Shown: in pieces, positions 1-9,394 of the stretch
How positions within the stretch are numbered: position 1 is the stretch's first letter
Layout: each line of letters opens with the position of its first letter
From: Chrysophaeum taylorii
Taxonomy: Eukaryota; Sar; Pelagophyceae; Pelagomonadales; Pelagomonadaceae
Assembly: GCA_029834535.1 (NCBI GenBank)
Contig: JAQMWT010000042.1
Span: forward strand, 31,019-95,018
Direction: 5' to 3'
Length of the DNA: 64,000 nt
Made by a program: the position numbers and the translations under genes
Notes under the pieces: generated by a model
The model's input: only the letters and a program-made list of their open reading frames with translations
Databases searched by the model: none
What the model was told of the DNA's origin: nothing

Positions 1-661
1 CTAAGTTCACCTAGTCCTAGTCTCAAACCCCAGTAAGTTCACCTGGTCCCAGTAAGTTCACTTATAGTGCGCGTGTAGACGCCGGGAGGGGGCTTATCGG
101 TATTGCGCAGCACGTGTGGGGTAGGGTGGAGTCGTCGACTCAGAAGAGCATATCCCCGGGGTTGCCGATCGACAGAGAGCCACGTAGAGCTGGACGTGAC
201 AGAAGACGGGCTTGGGCGAGAGGACGCCGACCTCGCGGGGCGTCTGGCCCTGGCTCTTGGTGATCGTTTGGCGTCGGCTGGACTTAAGGGATACAGGTTG
301 GAGGAGCCTCGGTGACACGACACGATCGATCATGTATCTGGTACCGTTGCAGTGGCCGTGCGACGGGTCGAGGTTGCGAAGACCTTAAGCTCGCGCTCAA
401 AGTCAGCATGCCGTTGGTTGTCAGGGAGTTCAAAACTCGACTCTTGAGAGCGAGGCGTCGTCTTCCGACCCAACCTAGTCGGCCGAAAAGAACTCCGACG
501 CCTCGTCTCCGGGAAAAAAATGCCGCGGTCATGCGCGCGTTGTCAGCATCGACAACATCGTTTCGACGGGGCGTGAGAATGGCGCGCTGAAAGAGCCGCC
601 GCGGGTCGTGGAAATAGTCTGCGAGGTCGCCGTAGACGGCTTGGAGGATCACTGTCTGGCT
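1..661 (-). mobile_element. Helitron 3' part with helicase C-terminal remnant (copy R1)
   Basis: Read on the minus strand, 652 down to about 130 gives pieces in shifting frames of a PIF1/Helitron helicase C-terminus: a stretch like RAILTPRRNDVVDADN, then NLDPSHGHCNGTRYMIDR, then TITKSQGQTPREVGVL and a segment ending in VALCRS, the usual order near the end of Helitron RepHel proteins. Bases 1-70 are the distal, non-coding end made of short repeats with the core CAGTAAGTTCACCTGG. The open frames are broken several times, so this is a dead fragment. Related copies lie at 2,458-3,173, 31,737-32,672 and 51,535-52,487. The Helitron assignment rests on the helicase motifs; no Rep domain is present. 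Confidence 0.75.
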
Positions 662-783
662 CGCGTGCCTACCTGATCCTTACTCTCGCGCCTACCTGAT
701 CCTTACCCTAAATCGAGGGACAAACAAACAGACAGACAAACAGACAAACAGACAAACAGACAAACATCTGTCGATTAGTAGTT
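662..783. repeat. Short tandem repeats between Helitron and gypsy fragments
   Basis: A 17-base unit, gcctacctgatccttac, occurs twice (about 668-711). It is followed by a microsatellite of alternating cagacaaa and cagacaga units (about 718-767). No coding potential is visible. This is a junction between two truncated elements. Confidence 0.7.
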
Positions 784-791
784 AAGATTAA

Positions 792-1877
792 GATGAGTTC
801 GCGAACAGGTTATTTCGCACGTTTGTTCGTCAATTCAACGTACGTTATCGTACTACCCTTCCGTATCATCCTCAGAGTAATCATACTGAGCGTGTCAATC
901 GATTCATCAAAGCCTTCTTGCGAGCTGCGATCGATGAACAGCGTCAGCCAGATTGGTCGAATTTCCTCCCATGTGTGTCATTCATGTACAATAGGATGTA
1001 CATTCCGGGAACGAAGATTTCACCTTTCATGATGCGTACTGGCAAGCAACCCCTGTTACCACCTGATTACAATCTTTTGAGTGAACAGCGTGATCTACCG
1101 CAATCACATCATCAGATTTTGGTGGACTTTAAGAACAAGTTTGAATTTTATAGTCGACTCGTTACACGAGCTCATCAGAAAGCACAGGAGAGTCAAAAGC
1201 TCAACTATGATGCCCACCAAGTTGACATCCAGTTTTCCCCAGGTGATTATGTTCTGCGTTTCGTGCCTAAAACACGCCACAAGCTACGGCCCATTTGGCG
1301 CGGACCTTACATGATTACTAGAGAGATCTCTCCCGTCGTTTATGAAATTCAAAACGTTAACGACGATGATGCTGAATCGGTTGTAGTATCTGTCCAGCAG
1401 ATTGTGCCTTTGAAAGTGCCAACCATCGACACTTCTTCAGCCCCTCTACATTTACCCTCGGACCGCGACCGGTTCAAACATGGTAAGTTCGTGATTTTCA
1501 GGGTGAAAGGACGATCCAACGCGTGGAAGAAGCGTATCTATGTTGCCGAAGTCTACGAAGAATATGACTACGACAATGATACAGTTGCGCTTCACTATTA
1601 TACCGATTTGGGACCACGCGATGATCCTCGCGTTTTTGATCCTACTAAGCCACTGGCTGAGCGGCGCTTAAGACCAGAATACAAAGATCCTGACGGAGGT
1701 AGCTTCACACGCCTACGACCCAACATGGAGGGCTGTGAACCCTGTGTGACTGATTTTCGCCCGGATGAAATCGATGTCCTCGTCACTAACTTCGGTCTCC
1801 ACAGCAACAAAGTTCCTGCTGATGTAGCTGAACGAGCTTATCGTACCATTCGTGAGCGTGACCTTCGTCACCCTTGA
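792..1877 (+). pseudogene. Ty3/gypsy integrase C-terminal part with extra C-terminal domain
   Basis: One open frame runs from 792 to the stop at 1,877, but the 5' part of the element is missing. Its start reads DEFANRLFR, then YHPQSN.TERVNRF and LRAAIDEQRQPDW, which is the end of the integrase catalytic core around the third acidic residue. The tail has F..YN, SPF...TGK and the SPGDYVLR...KLRPIWRGPY motif typical of gypsy integrase C-termini. A further 150 residues (about 1,440-1,877) are hydrophilic, with VAEVYEEYDYDNDTVALHYY; they resemble a small beta-barrel reader but I cannot name a family. Integrase inserts element cDNA into host DNA. The element is 5'-truncated at a repeat boundary, so it is probably inactive. 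Confidence 0.8.
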
Positions 1878-1898
1878 AGTCGAGGACGACTTCATCTC

Positions 1899-2457
1899 AA
1901 GTAGGGGGCTCCTGTGGCAGTAATGCCCATTTCCCCCACTTGCCTGCCTGCCACCTGACTTACCCTGATTGTTGCCCTGGTATTGACCTTGCATTTATGG
2001 GGGGGTGTCATCTTGACACCTTCACCTGCGCTTCCACTGGACCCAATGTACCGGGCATTTGTATTGCTTTCTTGCTGTCTTCTTGATATTACAACAATAT
2101 TGATATTGGTTATCGACGAGTTGGTTGTCAGTCACATCGCGGTCTCCTCGTCGCATGGCGACAAGCTTGATGGTCACTCTCCGCCGACCGACCTTTCGGC
2201 GCTCCTCGTCTACAGGCCCGTGATTCCGGACTGGCTCCTGTCGGTCCGGCCTGGCTCCCATGCTCGGGAGAGGTCTGAAGTTAGTTAGTTAGTTAGTCTT
2301 GATATTACCCTCTTTTGATTGACCGATTTCGTGATGGCGTGAGGTATTACGCTGAGATCGGGCGTGTGGTGGTTTCGCCCGCGGTTCGGGTTGGGAGGAA
2401 GGGTTGTTGAGGCCCCCGGTCCGGCCAGGAGTGGCGGGTTTCTGAGAAAACCACTAC
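1899..2457 (+). mobile_element. Polypurine tract and putative 3' LTR of the gypsy element
   Basis: Shortly after the integrase stop there is a purine-rich run, caagtagggggc (about 1,899-1,910). It is followed by TGTGGCAGTAATGCCC from 1,913. The LTR of gypsy A starts with the similar TGTGGCGG, which supports 1,913 as the LTR start. The LTR is interrupted by a SINE at 2,093-2,296 and its end is lost where Helitron sequence begins near 2,458. No matching 5' LTR lies in the window, so the end is uncertain. Confidence 0.5.
2093..2296 (+). mobile_element. SINE with (TTAG)n tail, 5'-truncated copy
   Basis: The insertion is bracketed by a 12-base direct repeat, tcttgatattac, at 2,081-2,092 and 2,297-2,308. 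It ends in four ttag units. The body from about 2,108 (ggttatcgacgagttgg to gctcgggagaggtctgaag) is shared with copies at 29,138-29,460, 47,777-48,069 and 58,226-58,511. A target-site duplication, a simple-repeat tail and no coding capacity fit a SINE moved by LINE machinery. This copy lacks the 5' half; 15 bases before the shared body are unexplained. Confidence 0.8.
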
Positions 2458-3173
2458 ATCGGAAGACGACGCCTCGCTCTTTACAGTCGAGTTTTCAACT
2501 CCCTGACCACCAACGGCATGCTGACTTTGATCGCGAGCTTAAAGTCTTCGCAACCTCGACCCGTCGCACGGCCTCTGCAACGGCACCCGATACATCATCT
2601 ATCGTGTCTTGTCACCGAGGCTCCTCCAACCAGTATCCCTTAAGCCCCGCCGACGCCAAACGATCACCAAGAGCCAGGGGCAGACGCCCCGCAAGGTCGG
2701 CGTCCTCTTGCCCAAGCCCGTCTTCTGCCACGTCCAGCTCTGCGTAGCTCTCTGTCGAGTCGGCAACCCCGAGGATATCCTCTTCTGGGTCGACGACTCC
2801 ACCCGACCCCACACGTGCTGCGCAATACCGATGAGCCCCCTCCCGGCGTCTACACGCGCACTGTAGGTGAACTTGCTGGGACCAGGTGCACTTACTGGGG
2901 TTTGAGATTGGGACTAGGTGAACTTACTGGGGTTTTAAGAGTAAACGACACAAAGGTTAGCGACGTGTGCGGATCAAAGCAGCTTGGATTGGCTGGGGTG
3001 AGAGCGACGAGCTCGAAGGAGTGGGGTGAGTGGGTGTGAGCACGAGTGGGTTTACGCCGGGTTAGAGATTGGGACTAAGTGAACTAAGTACCAGGTGAAC
3101 TTACTGGGACCAGGTGAACTTACTAGGGTTAGAGATTGGGACTTGGTGAACTTACTGGCCGTCACTTGTTTAC
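2458..3173 (+). mobile_element. Helitron 3' part with helicase remnant (copy R2)
   Basis: The coding side is on the plus strand. Frames between 2,458 and 2,870 contain LRNLDPSHG-like and TITKSQGQTPRKVGVLLPKP motifs followed by VALCRVGNPEDI, the end of a Helitron/PIF1 helicase. After 2,865 comes the repetitive terminal region: units with GGTGAACTTACTGGGACCA and GGTTAGAGATTGGGACT. It ends near 3,173, about 60 bases before the kinase start codon and in the same orientation, so this end may sit in the promoter or 5' UTR of that gene. The helicase part is broken by frameshifts. Confidence 0.75.
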
Positions 3174-3232
3174 TCCTAAACCCTTGCTGCAGCTGGAATT
3201 CTGCTGATGCTGATGATGATGGAAGAAGAAGA

Positions 3233-4603
3233 ATGGTAGGCCAGAGGATCATCGACTTAGCGTCGCGGGATGTGGCCGTGCTGACGATGGAGACGCTGAC
3301 GAAGGTGGTGGCGAATCAGATGCGAGCCGCGCCCTTTCTCCAGGAAACGCTGCCTTGCCTGATGGCTCGAATGGCGCTGAGCCTCGACAGTGCCCCCACG
3401 TCGCTGTCTTCGTTGCCGGCGCTCGGGCTCTTGCGAGACTGGTACGGCGAATCGGCCGAGTTGATCCTCGCGTGCGAGCGTCTGCCCGCGTCAGAGTGGC
3501 GGACGCGGCCATCGCGCACCTTCTGCGAGCGCGAGGAGAAGTTCGCTAAAACGCTCGAGGAGATTCGCGTCAAGGGCAGACAAGTCAGGGAATCGCTCGT
3601 CGCCGCCACCTCGGCAACTGGCGGCTTGTGGCGGCGGAACGTTACCGCCGCTGTGGAGATCGACGCCTTCCTCGAGACGTTCTACGCGAAACGCCTCACG
3701 TTGCGGCTTCTCATGGGACAGTACGCTGCTTGCCGGCGCGAATGGCGCGACGACTGCGCGCCAATAGCAGCAGAGCATTCGATGGACTCCTTCCTGCGGC
3801 GCAACGACAAGGCCCTCGAGTCGTCGGGGACCTTGTCGGGGTACTTGAGGTCGACCTTCGACCAGCTGGACGTCAACAAGGACGGGACCCTCGATTCCGA
3901 AGAGCTTTCGACGGCCCGCAGTCTCTACGAAAAAATAGAACCCCTGCGCGGCCTCGACCGCAAGCCCTCGGTCCTCGGGCTGGTCGACATGGAGATGTCA
4001 CCCTTCGACGTCGCGGTTCAGGCGGTCGCGGACGTCCAAGCCGAGTGCAGAATGTCCGAGTTTCGTCGCGCGCCGCCCTTCACTATGTACGGTCGCGGTA
4101 AGGGCGAGACGATGCCCTACCTTCCACGCCACTTGTACAAAATCTTGAGGGACGTCCTGCGAAACGCGGCCAAGGCAACCCTGGAGAAATACGAAAAAGA
4201 CGAAATGCCAGCCATTAAAGTTGTTATCTCGGACGCCGAAGGTCAGAACGACGTCGTCATTAAGTGCGCCGACGAGGCTGGCGGCATCCCGCGCTCGAAG
4301 GTCCGCACAATCTTCTCCTTTGCGCAGACGTCGGCCACCGAGAAGGAGATCACCTCCGTTCTGGCTGACCAGGCGCTCTGCCGTTCTTTGGGCGACTTGG
4401 AACCCTCCAAAGCACATCCCCTCAACATGTCGCCCGCCCACCGGGTCATCGGGACCCACCGGGTTGGCGGCCACGGCCTCCCAATCTCGCGCCTCTACGC
4501 GAGATATTTCGACGGTGACCTCAGAATCAGATCCATGCAGGGCTACGGCACGGACGCCTACATCTTCATCTCCCGCGTCGCACAAAACGTCCTTCCAACC
4601 TGA
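3233..4603 (+). CDS. Mitochondrial PDK/BCKDK-family protein kinase with an EF-hand insertion
   Basis: This family phosphorylates the E1 subunit of the pyruvate or branched-chain 2-oxoacid dehydrogenase complex in mitochondria and switches it off. The 456-residue product starts with the helical regulatory bundle (LTMETL, ETLPCLMARM, LLRDWYGES, FYAKRLTLRLLMGQY). It then has the GHKL ATPase boxes: HLYKILRDVLRNAAKAT (N-box, Asn about 311), DEAGGIP (G1, about 347) and GGHGLPISRLYARYFDGDL (G2, about 412), ending with GYGTDAYIF. Between bundle and ATPase, where relatives have a short loop, sits about 60 residues with a canonical EF-hand loop DVNKDGTLDSEE (213-224). The frame is open upstream to 3,095, but that part translates Helitron repeat, so I chose the Met at 3,233. 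No clear presequence is seen. No intron is needed. The E1 substrate (PDH or BCKDH) is undecided. Confidence 0.9.
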   Translation: MVGQRIIDLASRDVAVLTMETLTKVVANQMRAAPFLQETLPCLMARMALSLDSAPTSLSSLPALGLLRDWYGESAELILACERLPASEWRTRPSRTFCEREEKFAKTLEEIRVKGRQVRESLVAATSATGGLWRRNVTAAVEIDAFLETFYAKRLTLRLLMGQYAACRREWRDDCAPIAAEHSMDSFLRRNDKALESSGTLSGYLRSTFDQLDVNKDGTLDSEELSTARSLYEKIEPLRGLDRKPSVLGLVDMEMSPFDVAVQAVADVQAECRMSEFRRAPPFTMYGRGKGETMPYLPRHLYKILRDVLRNAAKATLEKYEKDEMPAIKVVISDAEGQNDVVIKCADEAGGIPRSKVRTIFSFAQTSATEKEITSVLADQALCRSLGDLEPSKAHPLNMSPAHRVIGTHRVGGHGLPISRLYARYFDGDLRIRSMQGYGTDAYIFISRVAQNVLPT

Positions 4604-5165
4604 TTGATTCTTTTTCGAAATGTTCTTTTTTTTCTTTTTTGGGGGGGGTTCGGTCTCTCTCTCTTTTGGGGAAACTTATCGGGGGTTCGGTCTCTCTCTC
4701 TTTTGGGGAAACTTATCCCCGACATTAGCCTGAAATAGTCGATTACTCGACCTAGGTCCACGACGTTGTTTGAACCGTGATGTCCAATCTCGTCGCAAAA
4801 CTCGCGAGAACTTAGAATATAGTCGAGCTCCTCGGCACCAGCAATGCGACAATCCGGGTCTTTTTTACTCTGGTAGGGTCGGATAAGGAGCGCGGGGGTC
4901 ACCTGCCCAGCCACTTGAAGACAACGCGGCCTAAAACGCGCAGCCGGCCTAAAACGCGCAGCCGGCCTAAAACGCGCAGGTTTTTTTGTCCGTCCCTCCG
5001 CCCGTCCGTCCGTCCGTCCGTCGGTCGGTCGGTCGTCAAGTTGACCCAACATGATGCCGGTTTTATCTTGGAAGAACCACGCCGATTTCGAGAATCTACT
5101 CGGGAGTGAGATACTTATACACCTTTGATCGGGGGTTCAAAGTTTGGGCGTTAGACCGAGGGGAC
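4604..5165. repeat. Kinase 3' flank with tandem repeats and a CCGT microsatellite
   Basis: No gene is seen. Features are a T-rich run after the stop; a 36-base unit containing ggttcggtctctctctctt repeated twice (about 4,646-4,717); three copies of a 17-base unit, ggcctaaaacgcgcagcc (about 4,928-4,978); and a run of ccgt/cggt units (about 4,988-5,036). The unique sequence between holds no long open frame in a convincing context. The kinase 3' UTR presumably lies here. Confidence 0.6.
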
Positions 5166-5169
5166 ATTT

Positions 5170-5285
5170 TACGCATACCTATCTACGCCCGTCAGGCACA
5201 TTCCTCCTACCCCACAAACCCACGCACATCCTTTGTGCACTAAACACCCCCCCCCTCTTAGCAGTCGACCTTTTAAAGACATTTT
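5170..5285 (+). mobile_element. LINE 5' end fragment
   Basis: This stretch (tatctacgcccgtcaggcac to cttagcagtcgacctttt) is an inverted, slightly diverged match to 34,108-34,215, the sequence just upstream of the LINE reading frame on the minus strand. Only the 5' non-coding end is present, which is unusual because LINE copies are normally 5'-truncated. It may instead mark a separate short repeat. Confidence 0.5.
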
Positions 5286-5339
5286 ATATCCCCTTGGATA
5301 TTAGACTGCGCTTTTTGTTTGCGCGCTGGGGCTATTAAT

Positions 5340-6580
5340 TCTAGTGTCATGGTCATGATTTCCGCTGGGCATCCTCGGGCGAGAGGCCGGCGTCGGTGAA
5401 CGCAGCTATACGACATCGTCCTAGTCATCAACATCCATCGCGTCCTCCTCCTCATCATCATCCTCGTCGTCGTATTCGTTGTCCTCAGACATGAAGCACC
5501 AGGAAGCCGGCTTGGAGCTGTTGAAGAAGGCGGGGCAGTTCGCGTGGTGCCACCCGCTGATTTCAACCGTGTCGTCATAGGAAACGAAGATTCAACCCAG
5601 CCCGAGTTTATTGCGACCGTCCTTGGTGTTCTCGTCGGATACCGCCTCGATGGTGCCGGGCATCCAGTAGCAGCTCGGGCGTCCCCACAACTCCCTGAGA
5701 ACCTCGACGCGTGACCCGACCAACGCCGTGTCGATTGTCGGTAGCATCGAGCTGCCAGTCGTTTTCCGCGCCTTCTTCCTCGGGTGGCGAGAGGCTCGAC
5801 ATTCCTCAAACTTGGCCTCGAGATCGTCAACGCTTTGGTGTCGCCTTGCGTCGAGTTTCGAGTCGCGGTCCCGAGCACTTGCAGCTGCCGTCGACGCTCG
5901 CCCGGAACGAAACCGCCGCCTCGGCGACCAATTCGCGGGAGTTGGTCTTGATTTGGTCGTAGGCGTACTTGAGATGCGTGGTGAGGAATTCGACGTTAAC
6001 CTTGGAACCGGCCCGGTCGATCGTCGGGAGTAGGACTTCGGTTTGAGGTCGTCCATGTCCATGCCCGTGCCTTACCTCTCAATGTTTGCATCGAGGACGT
6101 TCGACCGCGCAGCGTCCCTATGAAGCTGCTCGAGTGCCGCGTCGAGTCGCCTGTTGACCGTCGAGAGATAAGTCCTCCCGAAGAGGGCATGCTCGTCGAC
6201 GACAGGGTCGACTTTCGTGGCCTCAAAGGCCCTGGCGTAGTCGTTCACACGGCGCTCAAGGGCCCGCCTTCTCGACAGACGCGGAGGCGCGACAAACGAT
6301 GGTGCTCCATCGCCGCCTCCCGGCTAGTGGCAGCCTGCGACTTGCGGTTCTGCCGACCACGATGAGCCGCCTCCATCATCGCTCATTGAACGTCGTCGCT
6401 GAGCGCGGCGAGGCGTCCTCCGCCAACTCGATCGCGGACCGTTCTTTCGTCATACGACCAGCGACCTCGTCGGCGACGCGTCACCGGCGCTTGGCCGAAA
6501 AATTCGTGGCGGCGCGTTCGAAATTGTGGTCCCGTTGGCGCGAGACGACCCCGGCGCAGCTTTCGACGCTCATGTTGAAG
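5340..6580 (-). pseudogene. Decayed minus-strand gene, function not recognised
   Basis: Several minus-strand frames look coding when joined: VDPVVDEHALFGRTYLSTVN (about 6,210), VNVEFLTTHLKYAYDQIKT (about 5,995-5,940), VEVLRELWGRPSCYWMPGTI (about 5,700) and FVSYDDTVEISGWHHANCP (about 5,590), then an acidic Asp/Glu tail to about 5,425. They lie in different frames, with an in-frame TGA near 5,592, so the gene is broken by frameshifts and a stop. The W...Y.PG.I...D...FV.YDD pattern near the end resembles a Tudor/Agenet-like barrel, but this is only a resemblance. High GC matches the kinase gene more than the copia elements, so it could be a host gene or a captured domain. Confidence 0.45.
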
Positions 6581-6596
6581 AAGGCGGCGTTGTTAT

Positions 6597-6932
6597 TGTG
6601 GCGGAAACTCCCGCCTCCTAAGGCTTACCCCTCCTTTAGCCCCCCCCCTTATCAGGGGCACCCTACTCCGTTCTGATGATGTCAGTTTTCTCTATGACAT
6701 CATCTTCTTTTTCCGTGACATGTGTCACCCTGATTTCTGTGATTCGAGAGTATCTTAATCATAAAGCAACAGCCGATCCTCAAGTTGTGAGGACCAGGCA
6801 CGGAAGTTGTTTGTGGTTGTGTGGCGAGCGAACGGCCTTCCTCGTCCAGTGACTCGATCAAGAGCGCGGACGTGAGCGGCGAGCCTATATTCGAAGGTGA
6901 GCCAGGTAGGCATAATTTCTTGTTACGCCACA
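6597..6932 (+). repeat. 5' LTR of gypsy A
   Basis: The 336-bp repeat starts TGTGGCGG and ends CGCCACA, an inverted 7-base terminus as expected for an LTR. An equally long homologue lies at 34,222-34,557 at the head of gypsy B. The next bases, GGTGGTGGAGGAATACGAG, precede ATTCGAGC and could pair with a tRNA 3' end (T-loop-like TTCGAAT on the complement), so a primer binding site is plausible there. In copy B the bases nearest the LTR differ (GGTTGAGGAGGAATGC), which weakens that. Confidence 0.75.
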
Positions 6933-7395
6933 GGTGGTGGAGGAATACGAGATTCGAGCGACCATATCGGTCGCAGCGGACGAGTGCATCTTGCATTCTC
7001 TACACGGTCCGGACAAGCCGTGCGCGCCCTGATCAAGCGCACCGACGAAGAGTTCGAGAGGGACCATCGCCGTGGGAAAGATCCCCGGCCGGATACGTTA
7101 GTCGTCGGAGGTGACGACGCGCGGATCGGTTCGAGCCGACGCGCAACCCGGGTACCGCTGCCGCAAGCGAGCGGAGTGAGATCGCAACTCACGGAGGCAT
7201 TGTTTGCCGGGCAGATACGGATTCTGCCGCCCACCGGAACTGATAGATCAGTCGGTGGAAGACGCACGCGACGACGATATTGCGCGTGACGAGGACGAGT
7301 GGAAGTCCCAGAGTCGTGGGAGCACGAGAACGACGACGACTCAACCTTCTTGGACCCGTTCAGACTTTGGCCGATTGGAGCGAGCCGAAGCCGAC

Positions 7396-9390
7396 ATGGA
7401 GGACGATGACGCTGCTGACGAGCAGATACGAGAACCTGAACCTCCAAGTCGTCCCGAGGGGACGAACGAGCGGAACGATGATGATTAAGACGATGTTGAT
7501 GATAATGATGATGATGAAGCTGCTACCGAAGACGATGACAATGAAGGAGAGCTGAACTACAACGGCGACGAACCGTTGGATGCGCCGCAGGCGAGGCAAC
7601 CGACAGCTCAGTCAACACGTGCACGAAACATCGAAGCACCGATCATGAGCGAGATTTACGAGGCTCATCTACGCGAGTTACGCCGAGAAAACGAACGCGC
7701 GCAAGAGAGCACTCTGCAGCAGATAGAAGAAGAAAACAAACGGCGTGAACGGCTACGCCAGAAGGAGCTGGACGAGATTCGAGAGCAACTGCGGAAAGCA
7801 AACGCTCTGACGGAGGAACTCCACGATCAAGTACGGACACTGACCCGAGGGAGGGACGAATTACGTACGCCGAGTCGCTCGAGGCGAGCGAGCAGTCCGG
7901 GGTCCCGACCCGAGGAAGAGCCGCCGCCTACGCGAACACGCGTTAAAGTTAGGAAACCGCGCTACGACGACGATGATTACGAGACTAAGGAGGAGACGCG
8001 AGACGACGGGAAGGTCAACGACCAGAAGTTCCTCTTGGACTTCACGGACCGGTTCGCCAGCGCGTTAGCCAAGCATGATCGCAGCAAGGATCGGTCGGCG
8101 ATCAACCTCCGGATTGAAGACTGAAACGTTTAAATTGGTTCTTGATGGTCGCGACCAGGACCAGTTCGATTTAGATGCAGATGCCGTGATGAGTACGTTG
8201 GCCGACGACCATTACAGCATGGAAAGCTGCGGTATTTACTGCCGGTAAGCTTACGCGACACGGTCGTTCCGAGAGCACTTGAAGAAATACAAGGAAGAGT
8301 GCAAGGATCTCGACCATCCGGCGTTTTTTATTTACGTCGGGACGTCGACGATGACGAGTACGGTTCAGTGGTACGACGACTGCGACGACTGAACCGTACT
8401 CAGTGGTACGACGACTGCGACGACTGAACCGTGCTCGTCATCGTCGACGTCCCGACGTAAATAAAAAGACGCCGGATGGTCGAGATCCTTGCACTCTCCC
8501 TAATACTCATCGGTTCGCGGTTGCAAATAACGCGGCTCCCATGTTCATCCTTGTCGTGGGTCGAGAGGGAAAATCCACAATTCTTGCAATTGAGCTCGCA
8601 CCCCTTTTTCGGATTCTCTTCTAATCGTAGCGATTCGTATTTCGTCTTCAGTGGTACGACGACTGCGACGACTGAACAGAGAGTACTGTATCAAGATTTT
8701 GAAATATTCCGATCGAGCTGCCCTTTGCCTATGACGACAGAGGAGCTACTACGAAAACTTCAGAATACGACCCTGGCTTCCGTTCCGAAAAGGCCTGGGG
8801 AACGCCATTTGCACACTTATTGCACCAAGTTCCAGAGCGAGGCGATGGCCTACTGCTCTGTGGCAAATCGAGACCTCAATGATGCTGATATCATTTCTTA
8901 TTTGATACGTGGACTGGAGTCCAGCGACTTACGATCCCGCGTGCGGACCATGCGCAGCGCGCACCCGACTACGTACGACACGTTTACGTCGACGTTGTCA
9001 CTGATTACGCGGCTCGAGAACGATTACAAGACCGCGTTGGAAGAGCGGAACGACCGCAACTCGAAGAGCCCGTCGAACGGGAAATCGCAGAAACCGCCGC
9101 AGGGACGCGGAGGCCGAGCACTAGCCTCGGGACCGAAAGATAAGAAGACGAAATACGAATCGTTGCGATTAGAGGAGAATCCGGGAAAGTAGTACGAGCT
9201 CACATGCAAGAATTGTGGATTTTCCCTCTCGATCCACGACAAGGATGAACATGGGAGCCGCGTTATTTGCAACCGCGAGCCCGATGAGTATTATGTGGCG
9301 ATGTGCAATTACATCGAAAACGATAACCCCCCCCCCCTCTCGAGGCAGATGGGAGAGACGACAGAAGGAGAATACCCAGTCGCGCGATGA
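7396..9390 (+). pseudogene. Gypsy A gag: acidic head, coiled coil and zinc-finger region
   Basis: Homologue of the gypsy B gag at 35,019-36,697. From the ATG at 7,396 it has an acidic start, an in-frame TAA at about 7,486, a long charged coiled coil (about 7,650-7,860; ELRRENERAQES, EENKRRERLRQKELDEI), then GSRPEEEPPPTRTR. After a frameshift comes the capsid-like part with FQSEAMAYCSVANRD and YLIRGLESS, and a Cys/His segment, CKNCGFSLSIHDKDEHG (about 9,205-9,255). Gag packages element RNA and forms the particle. The copy is disabled by the TAA, by frameshifts, by an inverted insertion at 8,386-8,650 and by a C-run near 9,327. Confidence 0.7.
8386..8650. repeat. Inverted snap-back insertion inside gypsy A gag
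   Basis: Relative to gypsy B, about 265 bases are inserted. They are made of reversed pieces of the same gag: 8,401-8,497 is the reverse complement of about 8,290-8,400, and 8,497-8,650 is the reverse complement of about 9,160-9,290. A 29-base block, starting cagtggtacgacgactgcga, occurs at about 8,367, 8,403 and 8,651. That block begins ttcagt and ends actgaa, so it can fold back. This is the expected trace of strand switching during cDNA synthesis. Confidence 0.75.
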
Positions 9391-9394
9391 TGGC

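Noticed and set aside
103-590. Plus-strand short frames in the Helitron fragment
   Set aside because: They are antisense shadows of the helicase remnant.
3095-3232. Upstream 46 codons of the kinase frame as a mitochondrial presequence
   Set aside because: The first part is a translation of Helitron repeat units and has no amphipathic, Arg-rich helix; kept only as a possible extension.
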